From: an uncultured Clostridia bacterium
GTDB taxonomy: Bacteria; Bacillota; Clostridia; Christensenellales; UBA3700
DNA: 64,000 nucleotides
Assembly: GCA_947246685.1 (NCBI GenBank)
Contig: CAMXSN010000002.1
Coordinates: forward strand, 85,485 to 149,484
Direction of reading: 5' to 3'
The position numbers and the translations under genes were made by a program. The notes beneath the pieces were generated by a model. That model was given only the letters and a program-made list of their open reading frames with translations. It made no database searches and had not been told where the DNA came from. Of this stretch, positions 48,498-58,961 are shown piece by piece (within the stretch, counting starts at the first letter, position 1; each line of letters starts with the position of its first letter).

Positions 48498-49370
48498 TCA
48501 AAATTTAATCGGACTGTTGTCGAAATCGGGAATGTATTCTTCGCTTGCGCTGTCGCTATCTTGAATAAACGCGTTGTCAAAGCCGAGTTTGCGAGCGTGA
48601 TTTACGGCGATTTTATATTCCAACGGATAAATCTTTCTTGACAGCTCTGGGAAGGCTTTCGCGTTGCCGTAGGGCACGAATTGGCTCATCAGCGAGATAT
48701 AAGTATCTTTTGCCAGGTTGTTTGCCAGCCAGTTAAGCAATCCTACGGTGTTGTCAATATTGTTGGGCAATACCAGATGCCGCACCAGAAGTCCTTTTTT
48801 CATCAATCCGCCTTCTATTACGTCAGTCGGTACGATTTCTCGCATTTTGAGAATCGCATCAGTACATACTTTGAAATAATCGGGGCAGTTGCTGTATTTT
48901 TTTGCCGCCAAATCGTCGGAATATTTGAAATCGGGAAGGAACACGTCGACAAATCCGCGCAGTCTTTCCAACGTCTGCGTGCTTTCGTATCCTCCGCAAT
49001 TATACACTACGGGCAGCGACGGGCGATAGATTTCCGCGGCTTGCAATATTTCGCGTACAAAATGCGTGGGCGTGACTAAATTTATGTTATGCGCTCCGCA
49101 ATCTTCGAGTCTCTTGAAAATGTCGGCAAGGGCTGCAGGCGATATCGCTTTGCCTTTTCCTCTGGATATTTCATAGTTTTGACAGTATGCGCATCTGAGA
49201 TTGCAACCGCTAAAAAAGACCGTGCCGCTGCCTTTTTCGCCTGAGATAATAGGCTCTTCCCATCGATGCAGAGAAACGCGCGCAACTTTCAATGATGTTT
49301 GATCGCAATAGCCTTTTGAGACGATTCTGTCAACGTTGCAATTTCGCGGGCAAATCTTACATTTTTCCAT
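48498..49370 (-). CDS. Radical SAM protein, PflA-like (COG1313-type)
   Basis: CKICPRNCNVDR, GTVFFSGCNLRCAYCQNYEIS. Confidence 0.9.
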   Translation of the reverse strand: MEKCKICPRNCNVDRIVSKGYCDQTSLKVARVSLHRWEEPIISGEKGSGTVFFSGCNLRCAYCQNYEISRGKGKAISPAALADIFKRLEDCGAHNINLVTPTHFVREILQAAEIYRPSLPVVYNCGGYESTQTLERLRGFVDVFLPDFKYSDDLAAKKYSNCPDYFKVCTDAILKMREIVPTDVIEGGLMKKGLLVRHLVLPNNIDNTVGLLNWLANNLAKDTYISLMSQFVPYGNAKAFPELSRKIYPLEYKIAVNHARKLGFDNAFIQDSDSASEEYIPDFDNSPIKF

Positions 49371-49460
49371 AGATAAAGTGTATCATAATGCAAATCGGGC
49401 TGTCAAATTGCTCGCGCATCGAGCTATGTATTGGTACGCAATTTCGTTGAGTTAAAACAA

Positions 49461-49493
49461 AACAGCCGAGGTAACGAATTAACCTCGGCTGTC
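49461..49493 (-). terminator. Terminator of the lipoprotein gene
   Basis: ACAGCCGAGGT...ACCTCGGCTGT with T-rich tail on minus strand. Confidence 0.8.
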
Positions 49494-49512
49494 GTTTTGG
49501 ATAATTAAATTA

Positions 49513-50586
49513 TTAATGCATGAGCGCTTTTGCGAGATCTTGCGGTATTGCCATGATCTTTACGTCGGATTTATTGTATGTAAATCTTTGCTCATAGTAA
49601 TTGTCGCTCGAGCCTTTGAGCTTGAAACTTGTTGGGAGAAGAGTAGCTTCCCACACGTTGGAGTTGATATAATTCTTAATAAGTCCGCAATCCCATATTT
49701 CCATTGTAAGGTGTTTGGACGCATACTTAAACGTATCGGTTCCCGAACTTTTTTTCATGCTTTTGATAGACATCTCAAGGACTCTCTCGTCTTCGCAATT
49801 TATATAGCAATCTACGCGATATATGCCCGTCGACGCGTCGTATGTAATCGAACCTTTGGTGATCGAGTTCTCTATATCCAAATTATCCGTCGTTATGCCT
49901 TTGTAACTTTCGCGGTAAAATTTGGTTTTTTCGTATTCGGCGAGAGTGTACTTAGTTGCTTTGGGTTTGCTGTATTCTATCGCGTTGTAACTAGGGAAAT
50001 TTTTGAGAGAATTCTCATTTTCTTTTCCGTTGGTCGAGAGATAGAAATTCTTATTATCGGGAGAGTAGACTCGCTCGGTAAAGTTCAATACGCTGCTCAG
50101 CGCCTGCACGAGAAAATCGGGCACGGAGCCTTTGCTGCCGTCGGCTTTAATCTCTTCACCGCCGACTACGAGTCCGAAACTGTCGAAGAAATATTCTCCG
50201 TTGTCGAATATTCTCATCTCGCGAGTGTCCATTTTTCCTACGATCTTTCCGCCTTTGCCCCAATTGATTTTAGCCTCGCCTGTGCCATAGGCTCCGGCAG
50301 CGAAAAAGGGCGCGGCTATCGCGTTTTCGTTTGCAAGCAGGAATATGTATTTAATAGATTCAAGCACCTTTGCGTCGGTAGTCTCCGTTTCGCTGAGAGT
50401 GATTTTGTTTTTGTCAACGGCAGTTGCGGCGGCAATTGCCTGAGCGTTGGGCTTTGAACCCATATTGTCGAAATCGAGATTGGCGTCAGCGTCGTTTACT
50501 TTGGGGGCGCAACCGCCGAGCAATATTACGGCGAATATGATGGTAAGTACTACCGTCACTGCGCCGATTTTTACAAATTTTTTCAT
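49513..50586 (-). CDS. Lipoprotein of unknown function
   Basis: Signal peptide with lipobox ILLGGCAPK. Confidence 0.8.
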   Translation of the reverse strand: MKKFVKIGAVTVVLTIIFAVILLGGCAPKVNDADANLDFDNMGSKPNAQAIAAATAVDKNKITLSETETTDAKVLESIKYIFLLANENAIAAPFFAAGAYGTGEAKINWGKGGKIVGKMDTREMRIFDNGEYFFDSFGLVVGGEEIKADGSKGSVPDFLVQALSSVLNFTERVYSPDNKNFYLSTNGKENENSLKNFPSYNAIEYSKPKATKYTLAEYEKTKFYRESYKGITTDNLDIENSITKGSITYDASTGIYRVDCYINCEDERVLEMSIKSMKKSSGTDTFKYASKHLTMEIWDCGLIKNYINSNVWEATLLPTSFKLKGSSDNYYEQRFTYNKSDVKIMAIPQDLAKALMH

Positions 50587-50817
50587 AGACCGTCCCCCGT
50601 CTTCTTACTGTAATAATTATAAAGTAAAATCGGCGTATATGTCAATATCAAATAAGAAATCGCCTTTATATGTAAAAAAATGTATTGCGATTGGATTTGA
50701 AAATTTTGTGTATCTTATGTCTTTTTCTCAAATAATTTGCGTTAGAAAACGCTTTAATCGACACATATGCCAAAAAATCTTTAATCAAGTGCACTTTTAA
50801 CATTTTATATTAAATCG

Positions 50818-50846
50818 TTGAGATATTTTGCGATATATGTTAAAAT
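50818..50846 (+). promoter_or_regulatory. Promoter for plsY
   Basis: TTGAGA - 17 nt - TAAAAT. Confidence 0.65.
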
Positions 50847-50871
50847 AGTTGCAAAGAGCAAAGGGGACGGC

Positions 50872-51591
50872 ATGAAGGATATCATATTAAAAGTTTTTCT
50901 TTCTCTGCTTGCTTATTTTGTGGGCGCGATTAATATGGCGACCGTAATCAGCAAGATAAAGGGGAAAAACATTAAAAAGATGGGCAGCGGAAATCCCGGA
51001 ACAATGAACGTTATGCGCAGCATAGGCAAGGGCTGGGGCGCGCTTACGTTTGCGTTTGACTGCGTCAAGGGCGTGGCTTTTGCTCTGATAGGCAGATTTG
51101 CCGTGGACGGCGGTTCAACCGATTGGATGTTTATCCTAGGCTCGCTGACGATTATAGGACACATTTTCCCTGTATATACAAAATTTAAGGGCGGAAAGGG
51201 CGTGGCTACGTCGCTTGGTGTTTTTATGGTGGCGACCCCGATAATCGGACCTTGCGTGTTATTGGGATTGGTGATTTATCTGCTTATATGCAAGATAGGT
51301 TTTATCGGATCTTTTCTTGCGATTACGGCGCTGACCGTAGCAAACTGTATCGTTTACAGGACAAGCATCATTGCTATCGTGTGCTGTCTTATAATATGGG
51401 CACTGATAATACTCAGGCATAAAGACAATATCGACAGATTGATTCACGGCAAGGAAAACACGCTGAGCATAGTGGGAAAGAACGAGGCGAAACAACTTGA
51501 CGGCGATCAGACTGAACCGCAAGACGATTCGTCGGAGAGCGCGGAAGAACGCGGCAGCGACGAAGAGGGCGCTGACAGCGAAAAACAATAG
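50872..51591 (+). CDS. plsY: Glycerol-3-phosphate acyltransferase
   Basis: YFVGAINMATVISKIKGKNIKKMGSGNPGTMNVMRSIG, GHIFPVYTKFKGGKGVATSLG. Confidence 0.95.
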   Translation: MKDIILKVFLSLLAYFVGAINMATVISKIKGKNIKKMGSGNPGTMNVMRSIGKGWGALTFAFDCVKGVAFALIGRFAVDGGSTDWMFILGSLTIIGHIFPVYTKFKGGKGVATSLGVFMVATPIIGPCVLLGLVIYLLICKIGFIGSFLAITALTVANCIVYRTSIIAIVCCLIIWALIILRHKDNIDRLIHGKENTLSIVGKNEAKQLDGDQTEPQDDSSESAEERGSDEEGADSEKQ

Positions 51592-51621
51592 ATAGATAGA
51601 TTGACATAATTTGAGGTGGAT

Positions 51622-52713
51622 ATGAAACTCGGAGTGGTAGGGCTTCCCAACGTGGGAAAAAGCACTTTATTCAACGCAATTACGCAAGCCGGCGCAGAGA
51701 GCGCCAATTATCCTTTTTGCACGATAGAGCCTAACGTAGGCGTCGTAGCCGTGCCGGACGAAAGACTAGATTTGCTTGCAAAACTCTACAACAGCAAGAA
51801 AGTTACGCCGACCGTCTTGGAATTCGTCGATATAGCGGGTCTTGTCAAAGGCGCGTCAAAAGGCGAGGGATTGGGCAATAAATTTCTTTCTCACATAAGA
51901 GAAGTCGACGCGATCGTACACGTCGTAAGATGTTTTGCCGACAGCAATATTACTCACGTCGACGGTAGCGTCAATCCATTGAGAGATATCGAGACGATCG
52001 AATTCGAACTTATTTTTGCCGATATGGAAAGCGTGCAAAAGAGAGCCAACAGAGCGCGTACTTCGGCAAAGGGCGGCGACAAAAAATATATTGTCGAGGC
52101 CGAACTTATGGATAGGATATACGCCGAGTTGGAGAGCGGCAAGCCGGCAAGGCTCATCGATATGACCGATGACGAAAAGGAGATAGCGAGAGATCTGTTT
52201 CTGCTTACGGCAAAACCCGTTATATATGCAGCCAACGTCAGCGAGGACGACGTAGCTTCTAACGGCAATGATTTCGTCAAAGCGGTAGAAGATTACGCGG
52301 GCAAACAGGGGGCGAAGACGGTCGTTATCTGCGCAAAGCTCGAAGAGGAACTTGCGTCTATGGATGACGAAGACAGAGAGTTGTTTAGGGCAGAATACGG
52401 AATAGAGAAAAGCGGTCTGGACAAATTGGTATCCGCGTGCTATGATTTACTCGGTTTGATAAGTTATCTCACCGCGGGCGAGAAAGAGACCAGGGCGTGG
52501 ACGATAACTAAAGGTACCAAAGCTCCTCAGGCGGCAGGCAAGATACATAGCGATTTCGAGAGAGGGTTTATCCGCGCCGAAATAGTTGATTGGAAGGTGC
52601 TGTTGGAGTGCGGTTCTTACGTCGCGGCAAAAGAAAAAGGCAAAGTGAGAAGCGAAGGAAAAGAATACGTAATCAAAGACGGTGACGTAGTGTTGTTCCG
52701 CTTTAACGTATAA
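51622..52713 (+). CDS. ychF: Redox-regulated ATPase/GTPase YchF
   Basis: [35 protein letters not shown]-terminal TGS domain. Confidence 0.97.
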   Translation: MKLGVVGLPNVGKSTLFNAITQAGAESANYPFCTIEPNVGVVAVPDERLDLLAKLYNSKKVTPTVLEFVDIAGLVKGASKGEGLGNKFLSHIREVDAIVHVVRCFADSNITHVDGSVNPLRDIETIEFELIFADMESVQKRANRARTSAKGGDKKYIVEAELMDRIYAELESGKPARLIDMTDDEKEIARDLFLLTAKPVIYAANVSEDDVASNGNDFVKAVEDYAGKQGAKTVVICAKLEEELASMDDEDRELFRAEYGIEKSGLDKLVSACYDLLGLISYLTAGEKETRAWTITKGTKAPQAAGKIHSDFERGFIRAEIVDWKVLLECGSYVAAKEKGKVRSEGKEYVIKDGDVVLFRFNV

Positions 52714-52746
52714 GACAGATTTGGACGGCTTAGGAAAAGCGATATT

Positions 52747-54435
52747 ATGGATTATAGAAAGATCATCATTGACAGCATTCAATCGAATTTATATGACAAG
52801 CAGGTTTTGTCGGAGCTAATTGCCGCGCCCAAGGACGCGGGAATGGGCGATTTTTGCATACCGTGTTTCAAATTGGCGAAGGAGATGAGAAAGTCTCCCG
52901 CGGTAATAGCCGAGGAATTGGCGTCGGCGGTAAAGACGGGCGGCATTCTCGAAGAAGTCAAGGCGGTAGCAGGATTTGTCAATTTCAGATTTGACAAGGC
53001 TCGCTTTGCTCAGCAAGTGTTGAACGACGCAATACAAGCAGGAGAGAATTACGGCAAGAACGACGAAGGCAAAGGCAAGACTGTCTGTATTGACTATTCG
53101 TCGGTAAATATTGCAAAGCCTTTTCACATGGGGCATCTACTCAACACGGCGCTCGGCGGAGCAATATATCGCATTTATAAGGCTTTGGGATACGAAGTCG
53201 TGGGCATAAATCATCTCGGCGATTGGGGCACGCAGTTCGGCAAACTTATCGTGGCTTATAAGCGTTGGGGCGACAGGGAAGATATCGAAAAAAGAGGAGT
53301 AAGAGGTCTTGTAGATATTTATGTGAAATTTCATAAAGAAGAAGAGACCTGCCCCGAGCTTTCCGACGAGGCAAGAAGTTGGTTCAAAGCTATAGAAGAC
53401 GGCAACGAAGAGGCGTTGGAACTGTTTGAATATTTTAAGAGGATAACGCTCAAAGAGGTTTCTCGTATCTATGACAGACTGCATATAAGTTTCGACAGTT
53501 ATGCGGGAGAATCTTTCTACAACGACAAAATGCAGCCCGTGCTTGACGAGCTGAGCGATAAAGGACTTTTGGAGACGAGCAACGGAGCTAAGGTTGTCAA
53601 ATTCCAAGATGATACTATGCCGCCTTGTCTGTTGCAGAGATCGGACGGGGCGACTTTGTATGCCACGAGGGATATGGCGGCGGCGTTTTACAGAAAAAAG
53701 ACATACGATTTCGATAAATGTCTGTACGTTGTGGCGTATCAGCAGAATTTGCATTTTCAACAGATATTCAAAGTGTTGGAGATGATGGGCTGTCAGTGGC
53801 ACAAAGATATGATACACGTTGCGCACGGCATGGTGTCATTGGAAAGCGGTTCGATGTCTACGCGCGGCGGCAACGTTGTGTTTTTGGAAGACGTGCTCAA
53901 TACCGCCGTTGCCAAAGCCAAAGCCGTAATAGAAGAAAAAAATCCCATGCTCGAAGGTAAAGAACTCATTGCCGAGCAGGTCGGCGTGGGCGCTGTGCTT
54001 TTCGGCGTGTTATACAACAGCAGAATCAAAGATATGGTATTTTCCTTTGATAAAGTACTCAATTTTGAAGGAGAAACGGGGCCGTACGTTCAATACACTT
54101 ACGCAAGGTGCAACAGTCTGTTTGAAAAGTGCGGCGATATAGGCGAAGAAATAGATTATTCGGGACTTGATAACGAAGAGTGCAGAGCAATAGTTGGATT
54201 GATCGAGAAATATCCCGAGATCATCAAAGAGAGCGCCAAAAAATACGAGCCGAGCGTGGTTACCCGATACGTCGTCGATTTGTCGCAGGCGTTCAATAAG
54301 TTTTATTTCGAGCATAAGGTCAAAGGAGAAGCCGAAGGTATTAAGAATGCAAGATTGCTCCTTACCAAGGCGACGGGACAGGTCGTGGCAAGCGCCTTGT
54401 CTTTGCTGGGAATAGAGACTCCGCAGAAGATGTAA
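52747..54435 (+). CDS. argS: Arginyl-tRNA synthetase
   Basis: DYSSVNIAKPFHMGHLLNTALG, HLGDWGTQFGKL, MSTRGGN. Confidence 0.97.
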   Translation: MDYRKIIIDSIQSNLYDKQVLSELIAAPKDAGMGDFCIPCFKLAKEMRKSPAVIAEELASAVKTGGILEEVKAVAGFVNFRFDKARFAQQVLNDAIQAGENYGKNDEGKGKTVCIDYSSVNIAKPFHMGHLLNTALGGAIYRIYKALGYEVVGINHLGDWGTQFGKLIVAYKRWGDREDIEKRGVRGLVDIYVKFHKEEETCPELSDEARSWFKAIEDGNEEALELFEYFKRITLKEVSRIYDRLHISFDSYAGESFYNDKMQPVLDELSDKGLLETSNGAKVVKFQDDTMPPCLLQRSDGATLYATRDMAAAFYRKKTYDFDKCLYVVAYQQNLHFQQIFKVLEMMGCQWHKDMIHVAHGMVSLESGSMSTRGGNVVFLEDVLNTAVAKAKAVIEEKNPMLEGKELIAEQVGVGAVLFGVLYNSRIKDMVFSFDKVLNFEGETGPYVQYTYARCNSLFEKCGDIGEEIDYSGLDNEECRAIVGLIEKYPEIIKESAKKYEPSVVTRYVVDLSQAFNKFYFEHKVKGEAEGIKNARLLLTKATGQVVASALSLLGIETPQKM

Positions 54436-54462
54436 ATTTATAAAGACATATATAAATAAGGC

Positions 54463-54492
54463 GGCGCGTTCGGTTAATCGAACGCGCCGTTT
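54463..54492 (+). terminator. Terminator after argS
   Basis: GGCGCGTTCG-GTTAAT-CGAACGCGCC-GTTT. Confidence 0.7.
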
Positions 54493-54534
54493 GCCGTTAT
54501 TTTGCATATCGATATCGTAATGATAGCTCTATTT

Positions 54535-55245
54535 TTATCCTATAAAATATATTGACATTGCAAATAGGCATTGTGCCGCATAATAGCTCAATATTATATA
54601 GTAATCATGGTCTTTGTGAAGTTTTGCTTTCGGCGCAAACCATGACAATCCGAGAACCGTGTCCGACGATATGAACAGCACCGTTGCAATCAGCACGACT
54701 ATAGTAAACGCCGTCGCTCCGTTGAGAACTATCAGATTAATAGACGACATAAGCAGTACGCCCAAAGCGCAATAATATATGGTAAGCATTACGTTTTGGA
54801 TAAAAGTTGTAGTAAGAACCTTTTTTGCCGCGAGAATTACGTATACTATAGGCAGAATTGCCACAATCGGCAGGAGATAGAGTTTGATAGGTTGCAACGT
54901 CAGGAAGTTGAACATATAGCATATATGTCCCAGGAAGAAGAAAATAATTCCTACGGTCTGTATCATATTTTTTCTTTGCGGATTTTGTTTGACGTCGTAT
55001 AGGCAGAGAAAAATATCTCCCAGCATGCCGAGAATCAGTCCGACGATTATCGCCAAACCGTAACGCATATCCTCGGCGGCAGGTTGAGAAAGATAGAATG
55101 CGAATATTCCGATGCAAACAAACGTCATCGAGCCGCAGGTTTTTGCCACTAATTCGAAATCAAAAATTTCCTTTGAATGTGAATAGGCTTTTACAACGCC
55201 CAAAATCAAACATATTGCCGCCAAAACATATAATATAGCTTCCAT
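54535..55245 (-). CDS. YhhN-family (lysoplasmalogenase-like) membrane protein
   Basis: GMLGDIFLC...LGHICYMFNFL...FISSDTVLGLSWF...YYAAQCLF; start at the MEAILYV Met. Confidence 0.8.
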   Translation of the reverse strand: MEAILYVLAAICLILGVVKAYSHSKEIFDFELVAKTCGSMTFVCIGIFAFYLSQPAAEDMRYGLAIIVGLILGMLGDIFLCLYDVKQNPQRKNMIQTVGIIFFFLGHICYMFNFLTLQPIKLYLLPIVAILPIVYVILAAKKVLTTTFIQNVMLTIYYCALGVLLMSSINLIVLNGATAFTIVVLIATVLFISSDTVLGLSWFAPKAKLHKDHDYYIILSYYAAQCLFAMSIYFIG

Positions 55246-55313
55246 ATTTATATTAAACCACGAATGCGTGCGTAAAGTCAACATTAAATAATAAACAGCC
55301 GTATATTTGCCAA

Positions 55314-55341
55314 GAAAAATCCCCGCCAGATGCGGGGATCA
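55314..55341 (-). terminator. Terminator of the phosphatase-superfamily gene
   Basis: Minus strand ATCCCCGCATCTGGCGGGGATTTTT. Confidence 0.8.
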
Positions 55342-55345
55342 CTTA

Positions 55346-56665
55346 TTATTTCTTTTTGGAAGAACTAGCGCTCTTGGTTGTCTTCTTATTTGCAGTTGAG
55401 CTTTTTCCTGTTGAAGCGGATTTTTTAGCAGGTGATTTAGAAGCCGCGGTCTTTTTTGCCGCCGTTGTTTTCTTAGCCGCGCTTGCAGTCTTTTTCGACG
55501 AAGTTTTTTTATCTTTTGCGTTTGTCTTTTTTGCCGCGGACTTGGTCGACTTAGTATTCTTGGATTTTGAATTGGCAGTCTTTTTGGACGAGGAATTTTT
55601 GCCTTTTTTAGCGGCTTTTTCCTTTTCTTTTTTGGCGTTTTCTTTGGCTTTTAGTTTAGCCTCTTTGCGTTCTTCCTTCAGAGCTTCTTTCTCTTGGTGC
55701 CGCAATTCGCGGGCAGAGAGGCGAACTTCGCTTTCCGACTCTTCTTTCGCCTTGGATTTTGCTTCCTTTTTAGCGTCTTTTTCTGCTTTGCGTTGTTCGC
55801 GTTTGGTCAAATCCGCATTGTCGTTGTTTTCCTCTTCGGGAGACGGCGGCTTGGGCTTGCCGGTGCGGGCAAGCACTCCGTACAGATGTTTGATATTCAT
55901 ATCGACGGGTATATTTTTGCCGTGCTGTCCGAGCAGATACCATTCTCTGTGAGTGCCGTGGTCCGTAGCGAATCCAAGCAGAGTATTGTGACATCTCCAT
56001 GATTCCTCAACTTGCTTTCCAATCAGCTCGAAAGACGACGCATAGTGGTCGAGAGCTTTTTGAGCGGCATAGGAATTGGGGTGCGAGCGGTGCATAACGT
56101 CGTCGAATTCCTGATTATATACGCATATAAAATCATGCTTGTCCTGTTTGATCAATTCCAGCGTTCTCGCAACGACCGAGCTGTCGTATTCTTCAAGATA
56201 GTAATCCATGTCGCGTCTGTTAAATATTTTGGACATACTTGATTCTTTGACCGCGACGATGCAAGGCTTTTTGCCGGCTCGGATCATTGCGTCGAATATG
56301 CTGTCTATCTTAATCACGGGCTTTTTATATTTGACGATTCCGTGTACTTCCGGACTTGCGCCCGTATACATACTTCCGAAACAAACTGGCGTTTTCGGCG
56401 GATTGACGGAAAGCAACTCGATTTCAAAAGGCGCGTATTTGCGCACTGGCTCGAATTTGTCATAATATTTATCGTAAGTCCATTGACCTATCGCGTCGGG
56501 ATTGAACATTATTATACGGTCGATCTTTTCCGCACCCGTACTTGCCATTATATATCCGTAAAGTTCGTCTATAACGCCTTCGTTCAGCGCAGGCGGATCA
56601 ACGCCCATCGTCTTGCAGAGCGTTGCGGCAATACGGGTTATTTTAGTCGAATTGAAATCCATCAT
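55346..56665 (-). CDS. Alkaline-phosphatase-superfamily protein with long Lys-rich histone-like C-terminal tail
   Basis: N-terminal hydrolase-like fold (DRIIMFNPDAIG, SMYTGASPEVHGI, ATDHGTHREW) followed by KTAAKKTAASKSPAKKSA-type tail. Confidence 0.72.
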   Translation of the reverse strand: MMDFNSTKITRIAATLCKTMGVDPPALNEGVIDELYGYIMASTGAEKIDRIIMFNPDAIGQWTYDKYYDKFEPVRKYAPFEIELLSVNPPKTPVCFGSMYTGASPEVHGIVKYKKPVIKIDSIFDAMIRAGKKPCIVAVKESSMSKIFNRRDMDYYLEEYDSSVVARTLELIKQDKHDFICVYNQEFDDVMHRSHPNSYAAQKALDHYASSFELIGKQVEESWRCHNTLLGFATDHGTHREWYLLGQHGKNIPVDMNIKHLYGVLARTGKPKPPSPEEENNDNADLTKREQRKAEKDAKKEAKSKAKEESESEVRLSARELRHQEKEALKEERKEAKLKAKENAKKEKEKAAKKGKNSSSKKTANSKSKNTKSTKSAAKKTNAKDKKTSSKKTASAAKKTTAAKKTAASKSPAKKSASTGKSSTANKKTTKSASSSKKK

Positions 56666-58275
56666 TATCCCAGTTCCTCCAACAAGGCCGTTCTTTCGGC
56701 TTGTTCCTCTTCCGTGAGCGTGTCGTTTTCTCCGGCGCGCTGTTTTTCAAGGTAATATTTTATTCTCGTCAGCTTTTGGTCGTTGACTTTATATTTAAGA
56801 GACGCCCATATCGCAAGGCTAATCAGCACCAATACGGCAACGGCGAACAGTATGCGAATAGACAGAGTGACTTTCTGCGGGAATTCAAGCAGCAATCCGC
56901 TTGTATCTATTACTTCGTTGTTTTTTTCTGCCGCCGCGATGAGAGCTTTGTTTTTGATTATTTCGCTGTTATATCCGCTGTATCCTACGCAAGCAAGCAC
57001 GATAAGCACTATGCTTTGCGCTATGGCAGTGCCGATTTTTCTCGTAAAGGTCATCAATCCGCTGTAGCTGCCCGTATCTTTGACGCCCGTCTTGAGTTCC
57101 GCGACGTCCTGGGTGTCTGCGAATATCAGCCACGGCATCATTTGCGCTCCGCCGAATCCCGTGCCCATTATCACAGCGCACACAATCAGCAACCAACTTA
57201 TATCGGTGTTGGTCGTATTGGGGAATATCGCCAGTCCGAGCGCGCCGATTATATAGCAGGGCAGTCCCCACCTGAAAGCGAACTGCTTGCCTTTTGTGTT
57301 TTTGAGTTTCATATTGAGCGGATACGTCACCGCCGCCATCACCATCATAGGCGCTACGATAAACAGCGAACTCATTTTCATTCCGAATATAGAGATTTTC
57401 GGTACGACTGCCGTCACGTAATAAAGCACCAATGCGGATATGAAATCATAGCATCCGAACGCCGTAATATACATTATCAGATGATATCTGTAAGATTTGT
57501 TTTTCAGAGGGACGGCATAGCTTTTGAAAGAGAATTTGCTTTTTTTGCTTTTATCGTATGGGATACGTTCTTTGCTGAAAATGCCTGCAAGACAAGTTGC
57601 CGCGCCGAAAATTATTCCGCAAGTCACCGCCACTATAAGGAAAAAGCCTGTTTCGTCTATCACGCCGTAAGCAGATTTGGTATTGCTGATATAAGCGGAA
57701 TATGCCTCTGTTGCGGCGGCAGGTATCATATAGAATGCGCCCGACGCCAATATCGAAAAGATCAGTTTGACGGAATTGGCTTTGTTGCGTTCTTTGAAGT
57801 CGCTCGATATTTCCGCGCTCAACGACGCGTACGGCACTTGCGAAATCGTATTGACCGTGCACAGCAGGAAATATCCGACGCAGGCATAGACTATACGCAA
57901 TGCGGAATTGTTAATGTTTCTTGCCCAAGGCATAAACATAATTGCAAATGCGACGGGTACCAAAGCTCCGCCGATGATAATCCACGGTCTGCGTCTGCCT
58001 AGTTTCGTACGTGTGTTGTCGGATATCACTCCCATCAGAGGATCGGAAATCGCGTCCCAGACTTTGGACACGACGATAATTATCGCGGCATAAAGTTCTG
58101 CATTCGGGATGCCTACGAGAATAAGATTAGTCAGGAAAAATGTCAGCACGACGCCGAGCAGAGCGGCATAGCCTCCGCCGTATATTTCTCCGCTGCCGTA
58201 TGCAAATCTTTCCCATCTCGTCATAGGCGGGATAGCATTTATTTGTTCAGCGCCGTTTTCTTTAATCTCACTCAT
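56665..58275 (-). CDS. GPH-family sugar:cation symporter (MFS)
   Basis: MTRWERFAYGSGEIYGG, VSKVWDAISDPLMGVISDNTRTKLGRRRPWIIIG. Confidence 0.92.
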   Translation of the reverse strand: MSEIKENGAEQINAIPPMTRWERFAYGSGEIYGGGYAALLGVVLTFFLTNLILVGIPNAELYAAIIIVVSKVWDAISDPLMGVISDNTRTKLGRRRPWIIIGGALVPVAFAIMFMPWARNINNSALRIVYACVGYFLLCTVNTISQVPYASLSAEISSDFKERNKANSVKLIFSILASGAFYMIPAAATEAYSAYISNTKSAYGVIDETGFFLIVAVTCGIIFGAATCLAGIFSKERIPYDKSKKSKFSFKSYAVPLKNKSYRYHLIMYITAFGCYDFISALVLYYVTAVVPKISIFGMKMSSLFIVAPMMVMAAVTYPLNMKLKNTKGKQFAFRWGLPCYIIGALGLAIFPNTTNTDISWLLIVCAVIMGTGFGGAQMMPWLIFADTQDVAELKTGVKDTGSYSGLMTFTRKIGTAIAQSIVLIVLACVGYSGYNSEIIKNKALIAAAEKNNEVIDTSGLLLEFPQKVTLSIRILFAVAVLVLISLAIWASLKYKVNDQKLTRIKYYLEKQRAGENDTLTEEEQAERTALLEELG

Positions 58276-58422
58276 ATTCACACTCTTATAATATATTATA
58301 TTTTTATTATATAGGCATTGCGGAGCGAATGTCAATACCCATTGCAAAATATAACTTTGATAATCGGTCAAATCGTCGTTTAAGAGATTTTTTTGTTAAT
58401 ACAAACGCCGTATTCGTTAAGA

Positions 58423-58452
58423 TTGACACGTTCGCATTGCGCGTAGTAAAAT
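58423..58452 (+). promoter_or_regulatory. Promoter for luxS
   Basis: TTGACA - 18 nt - TAAAAT. Confidence 0.65.
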
Positions 58453-58502
58453 AAATGAGATATTTTTCCGCGCCGAAAAGCGGTAGTTCAAGGAGGTAAA
58501 CA

Positions 58503-58925
58503 ATGGACAATATCAAATCGTTTGAGCTCGATCACGACGCTATGTCGCCGGGGTTTTACTGTCTCGGAGAAGCCAACGGAGTATACACTTACGACATGCG
58601 ATTCAAGTATCCGAATAAAGGAGATTATATTTCATATGCGGCGCTGCATTCCATAGAGCATTTGTTTGCAGTCGTGATACGCAACAGCGATATCAAAAAC
58701 AAGGTCGTCTATTTCGGTCCCATGGGATGCAGGACAGGTTGTTATCTGTTGCTTTTCGGCATAGAGGAGATCGAAGCAAAGAAAGTTGTCGTCGAATGCC
58801 TTAAAAAATGTCTCGAGCTCGACTACGTGCCGGGCACAAAACCCAAAGAATGCGGCAATTATCTCGAGCACGACCTTATCGAAGCGCAGCAGGAAATCGC
58901 CCGTTATCTTCAGGTGTTGGAATAG
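58503..58925 (+). CDS. luxS: S-ribosylhomocysteine lyase
   Basis: FELDHDAM, HSIEHLFAVVIRN (HxxEH), FGPMGCRTGCYLLLFG, ECGNYLEHDL. Confidence 0.95.
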   Translation: MDNIKSFELDHDAMSPGFYCLGEANGVYTYDMRFKYPNKGDYISYAALHSIEHLFAVVIRNSDIKNKVVYFGPMGCRTGCYLLLFGIEEIEAKKVVVECLKKCLELDYVPGTKPKECGNYLEHDLIEAQQEIARYLQVLE

Positions 58926-58961
58926 TCGCTTAGCAAAATTTCTGTCAACAAAAGGTGTACT

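Noticed and set aside
55356-56002. Plus-strand ORFs of 198 and 102 aa
   Set aside because: Reverse image of the Lys-rich tail (Leu/Phe/Ala-rich); no RBS or family
56701-58002. 433-aa ORF on plus strand
   Set aside because: Antisense to a convincing GPH transporter gene; Arg/His/Tyr-rich composition typical of a shadow frame
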